Part shown: positions 23,960-31,549 of the stretch, one piece after another
Layout: every line of letters begins with the position of its first letter
Numbering within the stretch: position 1 is the first letter of the stretch
NCBI RefSeq assembly: GCF_001468395.1
Contig: NZ_LNSG01000008.1
Coordinates: forward strand, 163,786 to 227,785
Direction: 5' to 3'
Origin: Sphingopyxis sp. H073
GTDB taxonomy: Bacteria; Pseudomonadota; Alphaproteobacteria; Sphingomonadales; Sphingomonadaceae
Length of the DNA stretch: 64,000 nt
Notes under the pieces: generated by a model
Told to the model about the DNA's origin: nothing
Databases searched by the model: none
Seen by the model: the letters and a program-made list of their open reading frames with translations, nothing else
Position numbers and translations under genes: made by a program

Positions 23960-24405
23960 CCGACGACACCCCGCCGGACCCGGCAAAGCCCGCCCACGCG
24001 GCCAAGCAGTTGGTCAAGAGCGCCGACAAGCTCGCGACCAGCGCCGAGCAGCAGACCAACAGCGCCGATCGCCGCACAGTACTTGCTGCGGATCGGACCG
24101 TCCTCGCGGCCGAACGGACCTATGCCGCCTGGGTGCGAACCGGGCTCGCTGCTTTGGCAGCCGGCATCGGTGCTCGCGCCTTGCTCGACAAGCTGGTGCC
24201 CGACTGGATGATCGCGGGCACCGGCTCGGTTCTGGTCCTATTCAGCGCCCTGTGCTTTATCGCCGCGATCTGGCGCGAGTTCGCACCGGGTGTGCCGCCG
24301 CCCAAGCCCGACACGGCGAAGCTACCCGGCTGGCTATTGATCCTCGTCAACGGATTCCTGGTCATGGTGTCGATCGCAGCGCTGATCGGGCTCTGGCTCG
24401 CCTGA
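23956..24405 (+). CDS. DUF202 membrane protein
   Basis: 149 residues. A charged N-terminal region with Ala/Asp/Arg heptad-like repeats (about residues 15-50, probably coiled) leads into the DUF202 (YidH-like) domain LAAERTYAAWVRTGLAALAAGIG. Two further spans, GTGSVLVLFSALCFIAAI and LLILVNGFLVMVSIAALIGL, follow. The function of the family is unknown. The GTG start overlaps the MBL hydrolase stop. Confidence 0.85.
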   Translation: MTDDTPPDPAKPAHAAKQLVKSADKLATSAEQQTNSADRRTVLAADRTVLAAERTYAAWVRTGLAALAAGIGARALLDKLVPDWMIAGTGSVLVLFSALCFIAAIWREFAPGVPPPKPDTAKLPGWLLILVNGFLVMVSIAALIGLWLA

Positions 24406-24416
24406 TCGCGGCGTCG

Positions 24417-24514
24417 TCAGCTGTAGTACCGGATGCGCGCTCGGCGCAGGATCTTGTCTTCGAGTGAGTAATAGAGCCAGATAAGCGCAATGGCTGTGCG
24501 GATACCCTCGAACC
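24417..24514 (-). pseudogene. Stranded C-terminal tail of an unknown membrane protein
   Basis: On the minus strand one frame reads [20 protein letters not shown] then ILRRARIRYYS and a TGA at 24417-24419. The hydrophobic span with a basic tail looks like the end of a real membrane protein, but no coding continues upstream: at 24515 it meets the acr3 tail of the opposite strand. I take it as the remnant of a gene cut by a recombination event. The parent family is not identified. Confidence 0.5.
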
Positions 24515-24718
24515 ACTGCGGTCGCCTTCACGGCCGCAGGCAATAATTTCGAGCTCGCAATCGCGGTCGCGATCGCCGCCTTCGGCCTCGCCTCGCCAGT
24601 CGCGTTTGCAGCCGTCATCGGCCCGCTCGTCGAAGTCCCCGTCCTCATCCTGCTCGTCAGCGTCGCATTCCGTCTCGGACGGCGCTGGTTCCCGGCAAGC
24701 ACGCCTTCGGAAGCCTGA
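24515..24718 (+). pseudogene. C-terminal remnant of an ACR3-type arsenite exporter
   Basis: The frame ending at the TGA 24716-24718 reads [20 protein letters not shown], then [20 protein letters not shown] and [20 protein letters not shown]. This is the characteristic last two spans of ACR3 (arsenite permease), about 67 of roughly 350 residues. Nothing upstream of 24515 fits ACR3. arsH follows 5 bp later, as it does in intact acr3-arsH operons, so this was once the exporter gene of the ars operon. Confidence 0.85.
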
Positions 24719-24723
24719 CACTC

Positions 24724-25479
24724 ATGACCGAACAAAATTTCACGCGTCTGCGCGTCCTCGCCGACGCAGACCATCTCCCGGCTCTAAGCCCCGAATATAC
24801 TCGCTCGCAACCCGCACTCGGCCTCGGGCCGCTCGATCCGGCGCCGCGCATCCTCCTGCTGTACGGAAGTCTGCGCGAACGATCCTTTTCACGCCTCGTC
24901 GTCGAGGAGACCGCGCGCCTGCTCCAGCTCTTTGGCTGCGAAACCCGCATTTTCGACCCGTCCGACCTGCCCCTTCCCGACCAGGTTGCCGATGACGATC
25001 ACCCGGCGGTCGAGGAACTCAGACAGCATTCGATCTGGTCCGAAGGTCAGGTCTGGTGCAGCCCCGAGCGCCACGGCCAGATCACCGGCATCATGAAGGC
25101 GCAGGTCGATCATCTGCCGCTCGCCTACAAGGGCGTTCGCCCGACGCAGGGCCGCACGCTCGCGGTGATGCAGGTGTCGGCGGGCTCGCAGTCGTTCAAC
25201 AGCGTCAATACGCTCCGCATCCTGGGTCGCTGGATGCGGATGATCACAATCCCCAACCAGTCGAGCGTCGCCAAGGCCTGGCAGGAGTTTGACGAGGCGG
25301 GGCGCATGTTACCGTCGAGTTATTATGATCGCATCGTCGATGTCGCGGAAGAGCTGGTGCGCTTCACCGTGCTCACGCGCAGGCATGCCGACCAGCTCGT
25401 CGACCGCTATTCGGAGCGCAAGGACCGCAACGAACCGGTCGCGACGCCCGCCGACCTGGCGGACCTGCCCAGGGCCTAG
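24724..25479 (+). CDS. arsH: ArsH, NADPH-dependent FMN reductase of arsenic resistance
   Basis: 251 residues. The flavodoxin-like fold is visible: the phosphate loop [19 protein letters not shown] near residues 38-56, the ArsH-typical [21 protein letters not shown] and [20 protein letters not shown], then [15 protein letters not shown]. ArsH oxidises trivalent organoarsenicals to less toxic pentavalent forms and reduces quinones or metals. It follows the acr3 remnant by 5 bp and therefore may lack its original promoter. It is convergent with the MerT-like gene, with only 20 bp between. Confidence 0.95.
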   Translation: MTEQNFTRLRVLADADHLPALSPEYTRSQPALGLGPLDPAPRILLLYGSLRERSFSRLVVEETARLLQLFGCETRIFDPSDLPLPDQVADDDHPAVEELRQHSIWSEGQVWCSPERHGQITGIMKAQVDHLPLAYKGVRPTQGRTLAVMQVSAGSQSFNSVNTLRILGRWMRMITIPNQSSVAKAWQEFDEAGRMLPSSYYDRIVDVAEELVRFTVLTRRHADQLVDRYSERKDRNEPVATPADLADLPRA

Positions 25480-25499
25480 CGGTTTGCGCTGCGGTCCAA

Positions 25500-25877
25500 T
25501 CAGCGCAGCAGGCCGATCAAGGGCGCTTCGATCAGCGGTTCCCACAAGAGCGCAATTGCCGTCAGCAAGGTCGAAACGCCGAGCAGGATGAGGGTCGACG
25601 CGGCCGCCTTCCGCCCGGTTGCCCTGGACTGCCGCCAGACGATGAACCATGCGGCGGCGACGACAATCACCGAGAGCGCGCGCAGCCATGGCGCTGCCCC
25701 TTCGAGCCAGCTCAATGCGGCTCCCGCGCCCGCGAGCGCCGCAGCCGGCAGGGCGAGCGGAAGCACGCAGCAGGCCGCGCAGCTCAGCACCGCCGCCGAC
25801 GACGTCATTGTCGCTGCGACCCCGGCGCCCGTTTCGGCCGAGCCAGTCTGCTCCGGCATTTCCATGCGCGTGGCCAT
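25500..25877 (-). CDS. MerT-like small metal transport membrane protein
   Basis: 125 residues with three predicted spans. The first carries adjacent cysteines in LSCAACCVLPLALPAAAL, the Cys-Cys arrangement used by MerT/MerF to take Hg(II) from the periplasm. The rest is two hydrophobic spans (LRALSVIVVAAAWFIVW and LLGVSTLLTAIALLW). Its start overlaps the stop of the MerF-like gene (TGATG). No MerA or MerP is present, so the metal and direction of transport are uncertain. Confidence 0.7.
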   Translation of the reverse strand: MATRMEMPEQTGSAETGAGVAATMTSSAAVLSCAACCVLPLALPAAALAGAGAALSWLEGAAPWLRALSVIVVAAAWFIVWRQSRATGRKAAASTLILLGVSTLLTAIALLWEPLIEAPLIGLLR

Positions 25878-26128
25878 CAATTTGCCCCTTCCGGCTTGCA
25901 GCCGCACGATCCGTCGATTTTGCAGGTCGCCGGAGCCTGCTGGCGCCGACGCTGTGCGACATAGGCGGCGGCGACCGCGGCGAGCAAGAGGCTGCCGATG
26001 AGGATGGCGATCCCGTTCCCGCTCGCGATTCCGAGTGCGCCTAGGGCGCTGGCCCCGAAAAGCAGCGGAAAAGCGCAGCATGCCGCGCAGGCGGCGCCCA
26101 GCCCGATAGCCATTTTCCACTTCATCAC
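25877..26128 (-). CDS. MerF-like small Cys-rich membrane protein
   Basis: 83 residues with two spans. The first contains ACAACCAFPLLFGASALG, with a vicinal Cys pair as in MerF. The cytoplasmic tail carries CKIDGSCGCKP, a second thiol cluster that could pass metal on. First gene after the MerR-type operator, translated from ATG 26128 and coupled to the MerT-like gene. Confidence 0.7.
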   Translation of the reverse strand: MMKWKMAIGLGAACAACCAFPLLFGASALGALGIASGNGIAILIGSLLLAAVAAAYVAQRRRQQAPATCKIDGSCGCKPEGAN

Positions 26129-26171
26129 ATTTTCCTTCCCAGATTTCCGGCTCAGGATTATGCCTATGCGG

Positions 26172-26188
26172 CCTCAAGTAGCTTGAGG
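26172..26188. promoter_or_regulatory. MerR-type operator between divergent mer-like genes
   Basis: CCTCAAG-TAG-CTTGAGG is a perfect 17-bp palindrome in the short gap between the merF-like gene (minus) and the MerR gene (plus). It has the size and symmetry of operators bound by metal- or redox-sensing MerR proteins. On the minus strand TTGCAC stands just upstream of it as a possible -35 box with a 19-bp spacer, the stretched form such regulators correct. Confidence 0.7.
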
Positions 26189-26204
26189 TGCAAGCGATAA
26201 ATGA

Positions 26205-26627
26205 ATGGCCTTTCCCATGACGCGTGAAATGATGATCGGCGATGCCGCCAAAGCGGCGGGCTGCTCGGTTCCGACGATCCGCTACTATGAGAGTGTGGGA
26301 TTGCTTGCCGAAGCCGCCCGTACCGCCGCGGGGCACCGCTCCTACCGACGGCAGGATGTCGAGCGCCTCACGCTCATCCGTCGCTGCCGTGACTTCGGCA
26401 TGTCGATCAACCAGGTCAAGACGCTGATCGCGATCCGCGAGAGCCCGTCGTCGTGCGACAATGCACTCGAGGCCGTGACTCTTCATCGCGAGCAGTTGAA
26501 CGCCCGGATAGCCGACCTCAAAGCCCTCGACCGCGCCCTCGCGCTGATCGTCGCGCGCTGTGAGGCGGATTGTGCGGGCGGTGCGTCATCCTGCTGCACG
26601 ATCTACGACGATCTCGCGGTCGCTTGA
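26205..26627 (+). CDS. MerR-family metal-responsive regulator
   Basis: 140 residues. The N-terminal winged helix-turn-helix reads MIGDAAKAAGCSVPTIRYYESVGLL, followed by the second wing RSYRRQDVERLTLIRRCRDFGMSINQVKTLI and the dimerisation coiled coil. The sensor region has Cys in SPSSCDNALEAV, and the tail CEADCAGGASSCC is rich in thiols, consistent with soft-metal binding. Divergent from the MerF/MerT-like genes with a palindromic operator between. A start 4 codons later (MTREMM) is also possible. Confidence 0.88.
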   Translation: MAFPMTREMMIGDAAKAAGCSVPTIRYYESVGLLAEAARTAAGHRSYRRQDVERLTLIRRCRDFGMSINQVKTLIAIRESPSSCDNALEAVTLHREQLNARIADLKALDRALALIVARCEADCAGGASSCCTIYDDLAVA

Positions 26628-26723
26628 GATGCGCGCCATGATCGCCCGAACGGCTCGAACGAAACGAGGCGCGACAAGCATAGCATCGAACTTCAGCCCG
26701 ACCGCGCGAGGACCGTTTAATAT

Positions 26724-27698
26724 ATGACGCAAAGCGAGCTGCGCGACCGTTTGGAAACCCATCAGGTCGCAATATATTTCGCCGTCGTTCTACTCGGCGC
26801 ATCGGCGGGCGCGTTCGTTCCGGGCGCGACGGCGCTCGAGCCGGCGATCAACCCCGCGCTCGCCTTCATGTTGTTCGTGACCTTCCTGCAAGTTCCGATC
26901 GCCGCGCTCGGACAGGCGCTTCGCGACGTCCGTTTTCTGGCAGCGCTGCTTGGGGTCAATTTCATCGTCGTGCCGCTGCTGGTTGCCGGATTGATGCCCT
27001 TCGCACCCGACGACCCGCTCATTCGCCTCGGGATCCTCATCGTTCTGCTGTGCCCCTGCATCGATTATGTCGTGACCTTCGCGCATCTCGGCCGCGCCGA
27101 CGCACGGCTGCTCCTAGCCTCGACGCCCGCGCTTCTGATCGTGCAGATGCTGTTGCTGCCCGTCTATCTTGCGGCGTTCCTCGGTGACGACGCGGCCGAC
27201 GTCGTCCAGGCCGGGCCCTTCGTCCACGCCTTCCTGTGGCTGATCGCGCTGCCGCTGATCCTGGCCATCCTGTGCCAGCTTTGGGCGAGGCGGAGCCCGG
27301 CGGGCGAACGGATAACCGCCTCGCTCGGCCTCCTTCCCGTTCCGGCGACCGCGCTGGTGCTTTTCATCGTTATTGCCGCCGTCGTGCCACAGCTCGGGGC
27401 CGCGATCCCCGCCGCGACAAGCGTGCTGCCTCTTTATATCGCCTTTGCGGTGCTCGCCCCGATCGCCGGCTGGCTGGTCGCGCGCGTCGCAGGGCTGGAC
27501 GCGGCTGGTGGCCGTGCTGTCGCTTTCAGCGCCGGCACGCGCAATTCGCTGGTGGTGCTGCCGCTGGCGATGGCCGTCCCCGGAGCGCTCCCGGTGCTGC
27601 CCGCCATCATCGTGACGCAGACGCTGGTCGAGCTCATATCCGAGCTCGTCTATGTGCGTGCGATCGCGCGATTGGGGCGCGGAGCATCATCGAACTGA
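26724..27698 (+). CDS. Arsenite permease-like transporter (BASS/ACR3 superfamily)
   Basis: 324 residues with nine or ten predicted spans in the bile acid/arsenite/riboflavin transporter fold. The family Cys motif VLLCPCIDYVVTFAHLGRAD (about residues 109-128) corresponds to the ACR3 region containing the essential Cys of TM4. SAGTRNSLVVLPLAMAVPG and IIVTQTLVELISELVYVR are the later conserved spans. It lies near arsH and may supply the arsenite exit route lost with the acr3 gene at 24515. The start at 26724 lacks a strong ribosome site. Confidence 0.82.
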   Translation: MTQSELRDRLETHQVAIYFAVVLLGASAGAFVPGATALEPAINPALAFMLFVTFLQVPIAALGQALRDVRFLAALLGVNFIVVPLLVAGLMPFAPDDPLIRLGILIVLLCPCIDYVVTFAHLGRADARLLLASTPALLIVQMLLLPVYLAAFLGDDAADVVQAGPFVHAFLWLIALPLILAILCQLWARRSPAGERITASLGLLPVPATALVLFIVIAAVVPQLGAAIPAATSVLPLYIAFAVLAPIAGWLVARVAGLDAAGGRAVAFSAGTRNSLVVLPLAMAVPGALPVLPAIIVTQTLVELISELVYVRAIARLGRGASSN

Positions 27699-27823
27699 TT
27701 GGCGGCTCGGCGAAGGCACCAAGCCTTTGTCCCGATGGGTGGTGAGAGAGCCTCCCTCGGCAGACGATAAAAATTCCGCCCGGGCGCTTGGAATTCAGTG
27801 CGTCAAACCTGTATAGACGAGTT

Positions 27824-28624
27824 ATGGATTTTCCCTCTCGCAGGCCTGCCAGCGGCTCTCGGCTTTCAAACAATTCCACAGGCGCGCAGCGCGGCGATCC
27901 GGACGAGAGTGGAGACCGCTCCCCCCCGCGCTATGCCGCGATCAAGCAAAGCATTTGCGATGCCGTCCGAGACGGCCTCCTCAAGCCCGGCGACCGCGTG
28001 CCCTCGGAGGCCGAGATCGTTCAGCAGTTCGATGTGTCGCGGATGACGGCGAACCGGGCACTTCGCGAACTCCAGGCCGCGGGGGTTCTTGTCCGCCGAG
28101 CAGGCAGCGGGTCGTTCATCGCCGAGCCGAAGCCGATCGGCCAGATGATCGAGATCCGGAATATCGCCGAAGAAATCCGCGCCCGCGGCCATGTCTATCG
28201 CGCGCGCGTGGTGCAAAATGAAGAGATCAGGGCCAATGCCGAGACGGCGCCACTGCTCGAGGTGCCCGTGGGCACCAAGCTGTTCCACTCGATCATCGTC
28301 CATCACGAGGCCGAGTTCCCGATCCAGCTCGAGGAACGCTATGTGCTCGCATCGGCCGCCCCCGACTATGGCAAGATGGACTTCACCCGGATGACGCCGA
28401 ACGAGTATCTGACGCGCACCGCGCCGCTCGAGCGGGTCGAGCACCGGGTCCGCGCCGAGATCGCCGACGCGCGGACGCATAGCATGCTCGGCCTGTCGGA
28501 CGGGGAGCCGGTCTTGCGAATGACCCGCCGTACCTGGAGTCATTCGCGCCTCGTCAGCCACGCCTGGCTCACGCATCCCGGCTCGCGGTTCGAACTTTCG
28601 GCGGCCTTTTCGATCGACGATTGA
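27824..28624 (+). CDS. GntR/HutC-family regulator with UTRA domain
   Basis: 266 residues from ATG 27824. The N-terminal GntR winged helix has RYAAIKQSICDAVRDGLLKPGDRVPSEAEIVQQFDVSRMT and the wing RRAGSGSFIAEP. From about residue 95 the UTRA effector domain (IGQMIEIRNIAEEIRARGHVY) resembles HutC, the urocanate-responsive repressor of histidine use. The sequence TGTATAGAC just before the start resembles Hut-type operator half-sites, so it may control itself. No hut genes are in the window, so its target is unknown. It is convergent with the PepSY genes. Confidence 0.88.
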   Translation: MDFPSRRPASGSRLSNNSTGAQRGDPDESGDRSPPRYAAIKQSICDAVRDGLLKPGDRVPSEAEIVQQFDVSRMTANRALRELQAAGVLVRRAGSGSFIAEPKPIGQMIEIRNIAEEIRARGHVYRARVVQNEEIRANAETAPLLEVPVGTKLFHSIIVHHEAEFPIQLEERYVLASAAPDYGKMDFTRMTPNEYLTRTAPLERVEHRVRAEIADARTHSMLGLSDGEPVLRMTRRTWSHSRLVSHAWLTHPGSRFELSAAFSIDD

Positions 28625-28634
28625 CGGCCGGGGT

Positions 28635-29369
28635 TCAGGCCGGGCTGCGCGTGACGACGGGCTTGCGCTTCCGGCGCAGCCAGCGGAAATCGGCGCGGCT
28701 GAAACTCTTGAAGAGCAGGTAGAAGCCCGTTCCCGATAGCCACAGCGCTCCGAAGGCGACGAAGATGATGAGCGGGTGGTTGAAGCTCTTTCGGTTCACA
28801 TAATCCATATTGTGAAGCATCCAGAAGAAGTCCCACGTCCGCCAGGTGTCGCCACGCATCACGAGGAAGCGCGCGGTGTCGAGCGAGACGTAGGCGCTGC
28901 TGTTCTCGGCATCGGCAAAATCGACGCGCCACATCGCGCCGGCATGATCGCGCGATTCGAGATTGGCTTTCGCCAGCACGCTGACCTTGCGGATCGGCGC
29001 GTCGTTCATCATCGCGGCAACGTCGCGCGCCATTTGTTCGTCGACATGGACAAGCTCGCCGCTGGTCGCATCGACGAGACGGACGCCCTTTGCAGAATGA
29101 AGCTCGTAAACCGGCCGCGACCCGAGATCGCGCAAGATCACGCCGGTGACCGGCTCGCGCTGCGGCAAGGCCGCGATATTGAAATACTCCCCGGCAGGCA
29201 GCGGATGCGCGTGCGACATTCCGCCGCCGTGGCCGCCGACCTTATCCTTGTCGAGCAGCGCCATCACCGAGCCGCTGAGCGCCCAGAGCAGGAATTGCAG
29301 ACCGAGGATCAGGCCGACCCATTTGTGAACGCGCCGGAAAAACAGCGGCGTCAGCCGAATGCGTTTCAT
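28635..29369 (-). CDS. PepSY-associated membrane protein, second copy
   Basis: 244 residues. The N-terminal span RRVHKWVGLILGLQFLLWALSGSVMALL matches PepSY_TM proteins (a His near the cytoplasmic face is typical). A periplasmic PepSY-like domain of about 130 residues follows, and the C-terminal pair of features FFWMLHNMDY and IIFVAFGALWLSGTGFYLLF closes the fold. Such proteins occur beside TonB receptors and may transfer electrons or assist metal release in the periplasm. It overlaps the paralogue upstream by ATGA. Confidence 0.82.
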   Translation of the reverse strand: MKRIRLTPLFFRRVHKWVGLILGLQFLLWALSGSVMALLDKDKVGGHGGGMSHAHPLPAGEYFNIAALPQREPVTGVILRDLGSRPVYELHSAKGVRLVDATSGELVHVDEQMARDVAAMMNDAPIRKVSVLAKANLESRDHAGAMWRVDFADAENSSAYVSLDTARFLVMRGDTWRTWDFFWMLHNMDYVNRKSFNHPLIIFVAFGALWLSGTGFYLLFKSFSRADFRWLRRKRKPVVTRSPA

Positions 29370-30070
29370 GCCTTGTTCCTTTTACGGCGCTTGAAAGACC
29401 AGATCAGCAGCCATGCCCCCGTCAGCGCCATCGCGAAGGCGCTCCATGTTGCGACGCGGAGCAGCGGGTTGTTGACGTCGCTGCGCTCGTCATAGTCCAT
29501 GATGTGAAGCATCCAGGCGAAATCGAAGATCCGCCACAGTGCATGCCGCCGCGAGATCAGCTCGCCGGTCTGTGGCGAGAGATAGAGTGTTGGGCGGTTC
29601 CAGCCCTCGAACTCGACCTGCCAATAGGGTGGTTTGCGCGACTGCATTTCCTGCGGCGCGTGGGTCAGGAGCCGCACCGAAACGATCTTGCCGTCGCCGG
29701 TGTAGATGCGCCGCGCCTGTGTCCGAACCTGGGACTCTGTCAGGTCAGGCAGCGGCGCGCCCGAGCGGGCATCGTAGAGCCTCGCGCCGTCGGGCGTCTC
29801 GGCGCGCCAGACCGGTCGGCCCGCGAAGCGCTGGAGCCTGAGTTCGGATACCCCTGGCGCCGCCGCGACGACCTGCGACGGCGCTGCCAGGCCGCCGAGG
29901 TCGAAGGGCTGGGACGCCGGGGCGCGCACCAGATGGTCGCCATGAATGGTGTCGATATGGACGACCACCATGTAGAAGCCCGTCAGCGTCCAGAGCAAAG
30001 CCTGGACGCCGACTACGAGGGCCAGCCATTTATGCGTTCGCCGGACGAACAGCGGCCAACGGATCGCCAT
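29366..30070 (-). CDS. PepSY-associated membrane protein, first copy
   Basis: 234 residues from ATG 30070, chosen for its GAGGG ribosome site ten bases before it. A clear paralogue of the next gene: RRTHKWLALVVGVQALLWTLTGFYMVVV, a periplasmic domain with QVEFEGWNRPTLYLSPQTG, then WMLHIMDYDERSD and a C-terminal span. It begins 10 bp after the stop codon of a stranded TonB-receptor tail, so the original operon order was TonB receptor, PepSY, PepSY. The two copies probably form a heterodimer. Confidence 0.82.
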   Translation of the reverse strand: MAIRWPLFVRRTHKWLALVVGVQALLWTLTGFYMVVVHIDTIHGDHLVRAPASQPFDLGGLAAPSQVVAAAPGVSELRLQRFAGRPVWRAETPDGARLYDARSGAPLPDLTESQVRTQARRIYTGDGKIVSVRLLTHAPQEMQSRKPPYWQVEFEGWNRPTLYLSPQTGELISRRHALWRIFDFAWMLHIMDYDERSDVNNPLLRVATWSAFAMALTGAWLLIWSFKRRKRNKA

Positions 30071-30450
30071 GCCGTTGCCCTCAGAACGCTGTGCGGAAGC
30101 CGACATAGAAGCGCCGCCGATGCACGAGACAAATGGCTGTCGCGCGCGAGCACGGCGGAGGCGGACAGCGCGGAGTCTTCCGCGATCAGGCCGGCAGGAC
30201 AGTGATGATGATGGATCAGCTCGCTGCCGCTCCCGGTCGGCGAGTTATCGTCCGGGGAGCCGTCGTTCGAGACTTCGACGCATGTCTGATAGTGCGCCTC
30301 GACCATCGTTCCCGGCACATTGTCGAAGGCCATGGCAGGCGTATCCACACCTGCAAAGAGCGCCGCAATGAGCAACAAGAACTGGATGAGGCCATTTCGC
30401 ATCACCCGCCGGTTAGCAGCCGGGCGTGGTGCAGGCAAGTCGCCGTTCAT
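30013..30450 (-). CDS. Secreted His-rich leader protein, 3' end altered by deletion
   Basis: The frame starts at ATG 30450 (ATGA overlap with the DUF3703 stop). It encodes a signal peptide (LIQFLLLIAALFAGVDTPAMA) and a short mature region with ELIHHHHCPAG, the style of small metal-operon leader proteins. From about 30119 the frame no longer looks like such a protein: it runs through a stranded TonB-receptor tail and into the PepSY gene, ending at 30013. The natural C-terminus was therefore lost, and the present last 35 or so residues are out-of-frame read-through. Confidence 0.55.
   Translation of the reverse strand: MNGDLPAPRPAANRRVMRNGLIQFLLLIAALFAGVDTPAMAFDNVPGTMVEAHYQTCVEVSNDGSPDDNSPTGSGSELIHHHHCPAGLIAEDSALSASAVLARDSHLSRASAALLCRLPHSVLRATAWRSVGRCSSGERINGWPS
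30081..30119 (-). pseudogene. Last 12 codons of a TonB-dependent receptor
   Basis: In the frame ending at the TGA 30083-30081 the sequence reads RRRFYVGFRTAF and stop, the characteristic aromatic-terminated last beta-strand of outer membrane receptors. It stands exactly where a receptor gene would end, 10 bp before the PepSY gene with its own ribosome site. No receptor sequence precedes it: the leader gene is joined directly. It is the scar of a deletion that removed the receptor. Confidence 0.7.
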
Positions 30451-30839
30451 GACGCATCCTGCTGGAGATAAGACTGCAGATCGTCGGGCACCGGCATCGG
30501 TGCGAATGCGCTGACCCGCGCGCGGCCGATGTTCCCCGTGGGCAGTCGGCCCGTAAGCGACCCGAGCGGCACCAACGCGATGCGAAGCAACTGTCCGACC
30601 ACCTCGCGGCCATCACGGCGCGCGAGCGCAAACCTCAACATGTCGACATGCGATACCAGATGCAGCCGGAAGTCGGGTTGCGCAAGGATATGCGCGCGTT
30701 CCAGATGGCTCCAGGCCGCTGCCCATTGGCCGCCGTCCCGCGCGCGGCGATGGTGTTCCCGTTCGGCCGCATAGGCCGTGCGCCGGTCCTCGTCTCCGCG
30801 ACCGCGGAGCAGCGTCAAGGCTGGGCTGGGCTCGGTCAT
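30447..30839 (-). CDS. DUF3703 protein
   Basis: 130 residues, cytoplasmic. The domain is recognisable from AYAAEREHHRRARDGGQWAAAWSHLERAHILAQPDFRLHLVSHVDML and the downstream LLRIALVPLGSLTGRLPTGNIGRARVSAFAPMPVPDDL. Proteins of this family are regularly found in heavy-metal resistance loci, but no activity is established. It is the first gene after a MerR-type palindromic promoter and overlaps the leader gene at ATGA. Confidence 0.85.
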   Translation of the reverse strand: MTEPSPALTLLRGRGDEDRRTAYAAEREHHRRARDGGQWAAAWSHLERAHILAQPDFRLHLVSHVDMLRFALARRDGREVVGQLLRIALVPLGSLTGRLPTGNIGRARVSAFAPMPVPDDLQSYLQQDAS

Positions 30840-30875
30840 GCTTTCCTCTCGCGTTCGAGTCGGCGCGACATCTAC

Positions 30876-30896
30876 ACCCTGTAGCAGCTACAGGGT
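30876..30896 (-). promoter_or_regulatory. MerR-type (ZntR/CadR/PbrR-like) operator-promoter
   Basis: ACCCTGTAGC-A-GCTACAGGGT is a perfect 21-bp palindrome like those bound by zinc, cadmium or lead MerR regulators. On the minus strand TTGACC forms a -35 box, and after a 19-bp spacer TAGATG gives a poor -10, the distorted spacing such activators need. It would drive the DUF3703-leader-PepSY operon. No matching regulator is adjacent. Confidence 0.75.
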
Positions 30897-31032
30897 CAAG
30901 GACCTGTTGATGGGGTTGCGAGGTCCATGGAATCGCGCGGGCGCCAACACGGCCATCGGACAGATACGCCGAGCACCTGCTTTTTGTCCGTCTAGCTTGT
31001 CAACTGGCCCGCCCCCCTTTAAGCGCCGCAAT

Positions 31033-31488
31033 GTGCCTGGTCCTATCTCCTCTGCCCTGAACAGACCTATCTCCTCTGCCCTGAACAGATTGGTGGCGAC
31101 GCTGTGCGTCTTGCTCACCTTCGTTTATGCGGCGACGATGCCGGTCAAGGCGAGCAACCAGATTCAGCACATGATGCCGGCCACCGTCGCACATCAGCAT
31201 AGCGTGCTCGCCGCGGTCCCGGTCGATGTGGATCACGATCATGACGCCGTTCAGGCCGATCATGGCGCGCCGGACCCCTCCGACCATGATCGATCGGGCG
31301 GCGATGCCAATGGCGAGCATCACCATCATGGCGACAGCGGATCCAACATCCTGCTTCCCGCTGCCGCGACGACGCCCGAGCTGGCTCCGTCGACACGCCT
31401 CGAGGGGCTCGGCACGGAACGCGCCATTGCCGGCCTTCGCGCGATCGAGCCCGAGCGCCCCCCAAGACTCTCTTCGCTGAACGCCTGA
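31033..31488 (+). CDS. His/Asp-rich secreted leader protein before czcCBA
   Basis: 151 residues if started at GTG 31033; TTG 31090 is an alternative, and no ATG fits. A hydrophobic signal (LVATLCVLLTFVYAATMPVKA) precedes a mature region packed with His and Asp (VDVDHDHDAVQADHG, SDHDRSGGDANGEHHHHGD), which should bind divalent metals in the periplasm. Such leader proteins regularly stand before czc genes in sphingomonads. The N-terminal region carries an exact 24-bp tandem duplication that repeats PISSALNR, which complicates the start. Confidence 0.65.
   Translation: MPGPISSALNRPISSALNRLVATLCVLLTFVYAATMPVKASNQIQHMMPATVAHQHSVLAAVPVDVDHDHDAVQADHGAPDPSDHDRSGGDANGEHHHHGDSGSNILLPAAATTPELAPSTRLEGLGTERAIAGLRAIEPERPPRLSSLNA
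31042..31089 (+). repeat. Perfect 24-bp tandem duplication
   Basis: The same 24 bases (beginning CCTATCTCC, ending GAACAGA) occur at 31042-31065 and 31066-31089 without a mismatch. The unit is eight codons, so the reading frame is kept and PISSALNR is repeated just ahead of the hydrophobic core of the export signal. Identity suggests a recent slip or a mutation-prone site. Confidence 0.9.
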
Positions 31489-31549
31489 GTTCCGGCGCTC
31501 TCAAGGGGGCGCGGGGTGTTTCCACGCCTTTCAGCGAGGCTGTCATACG

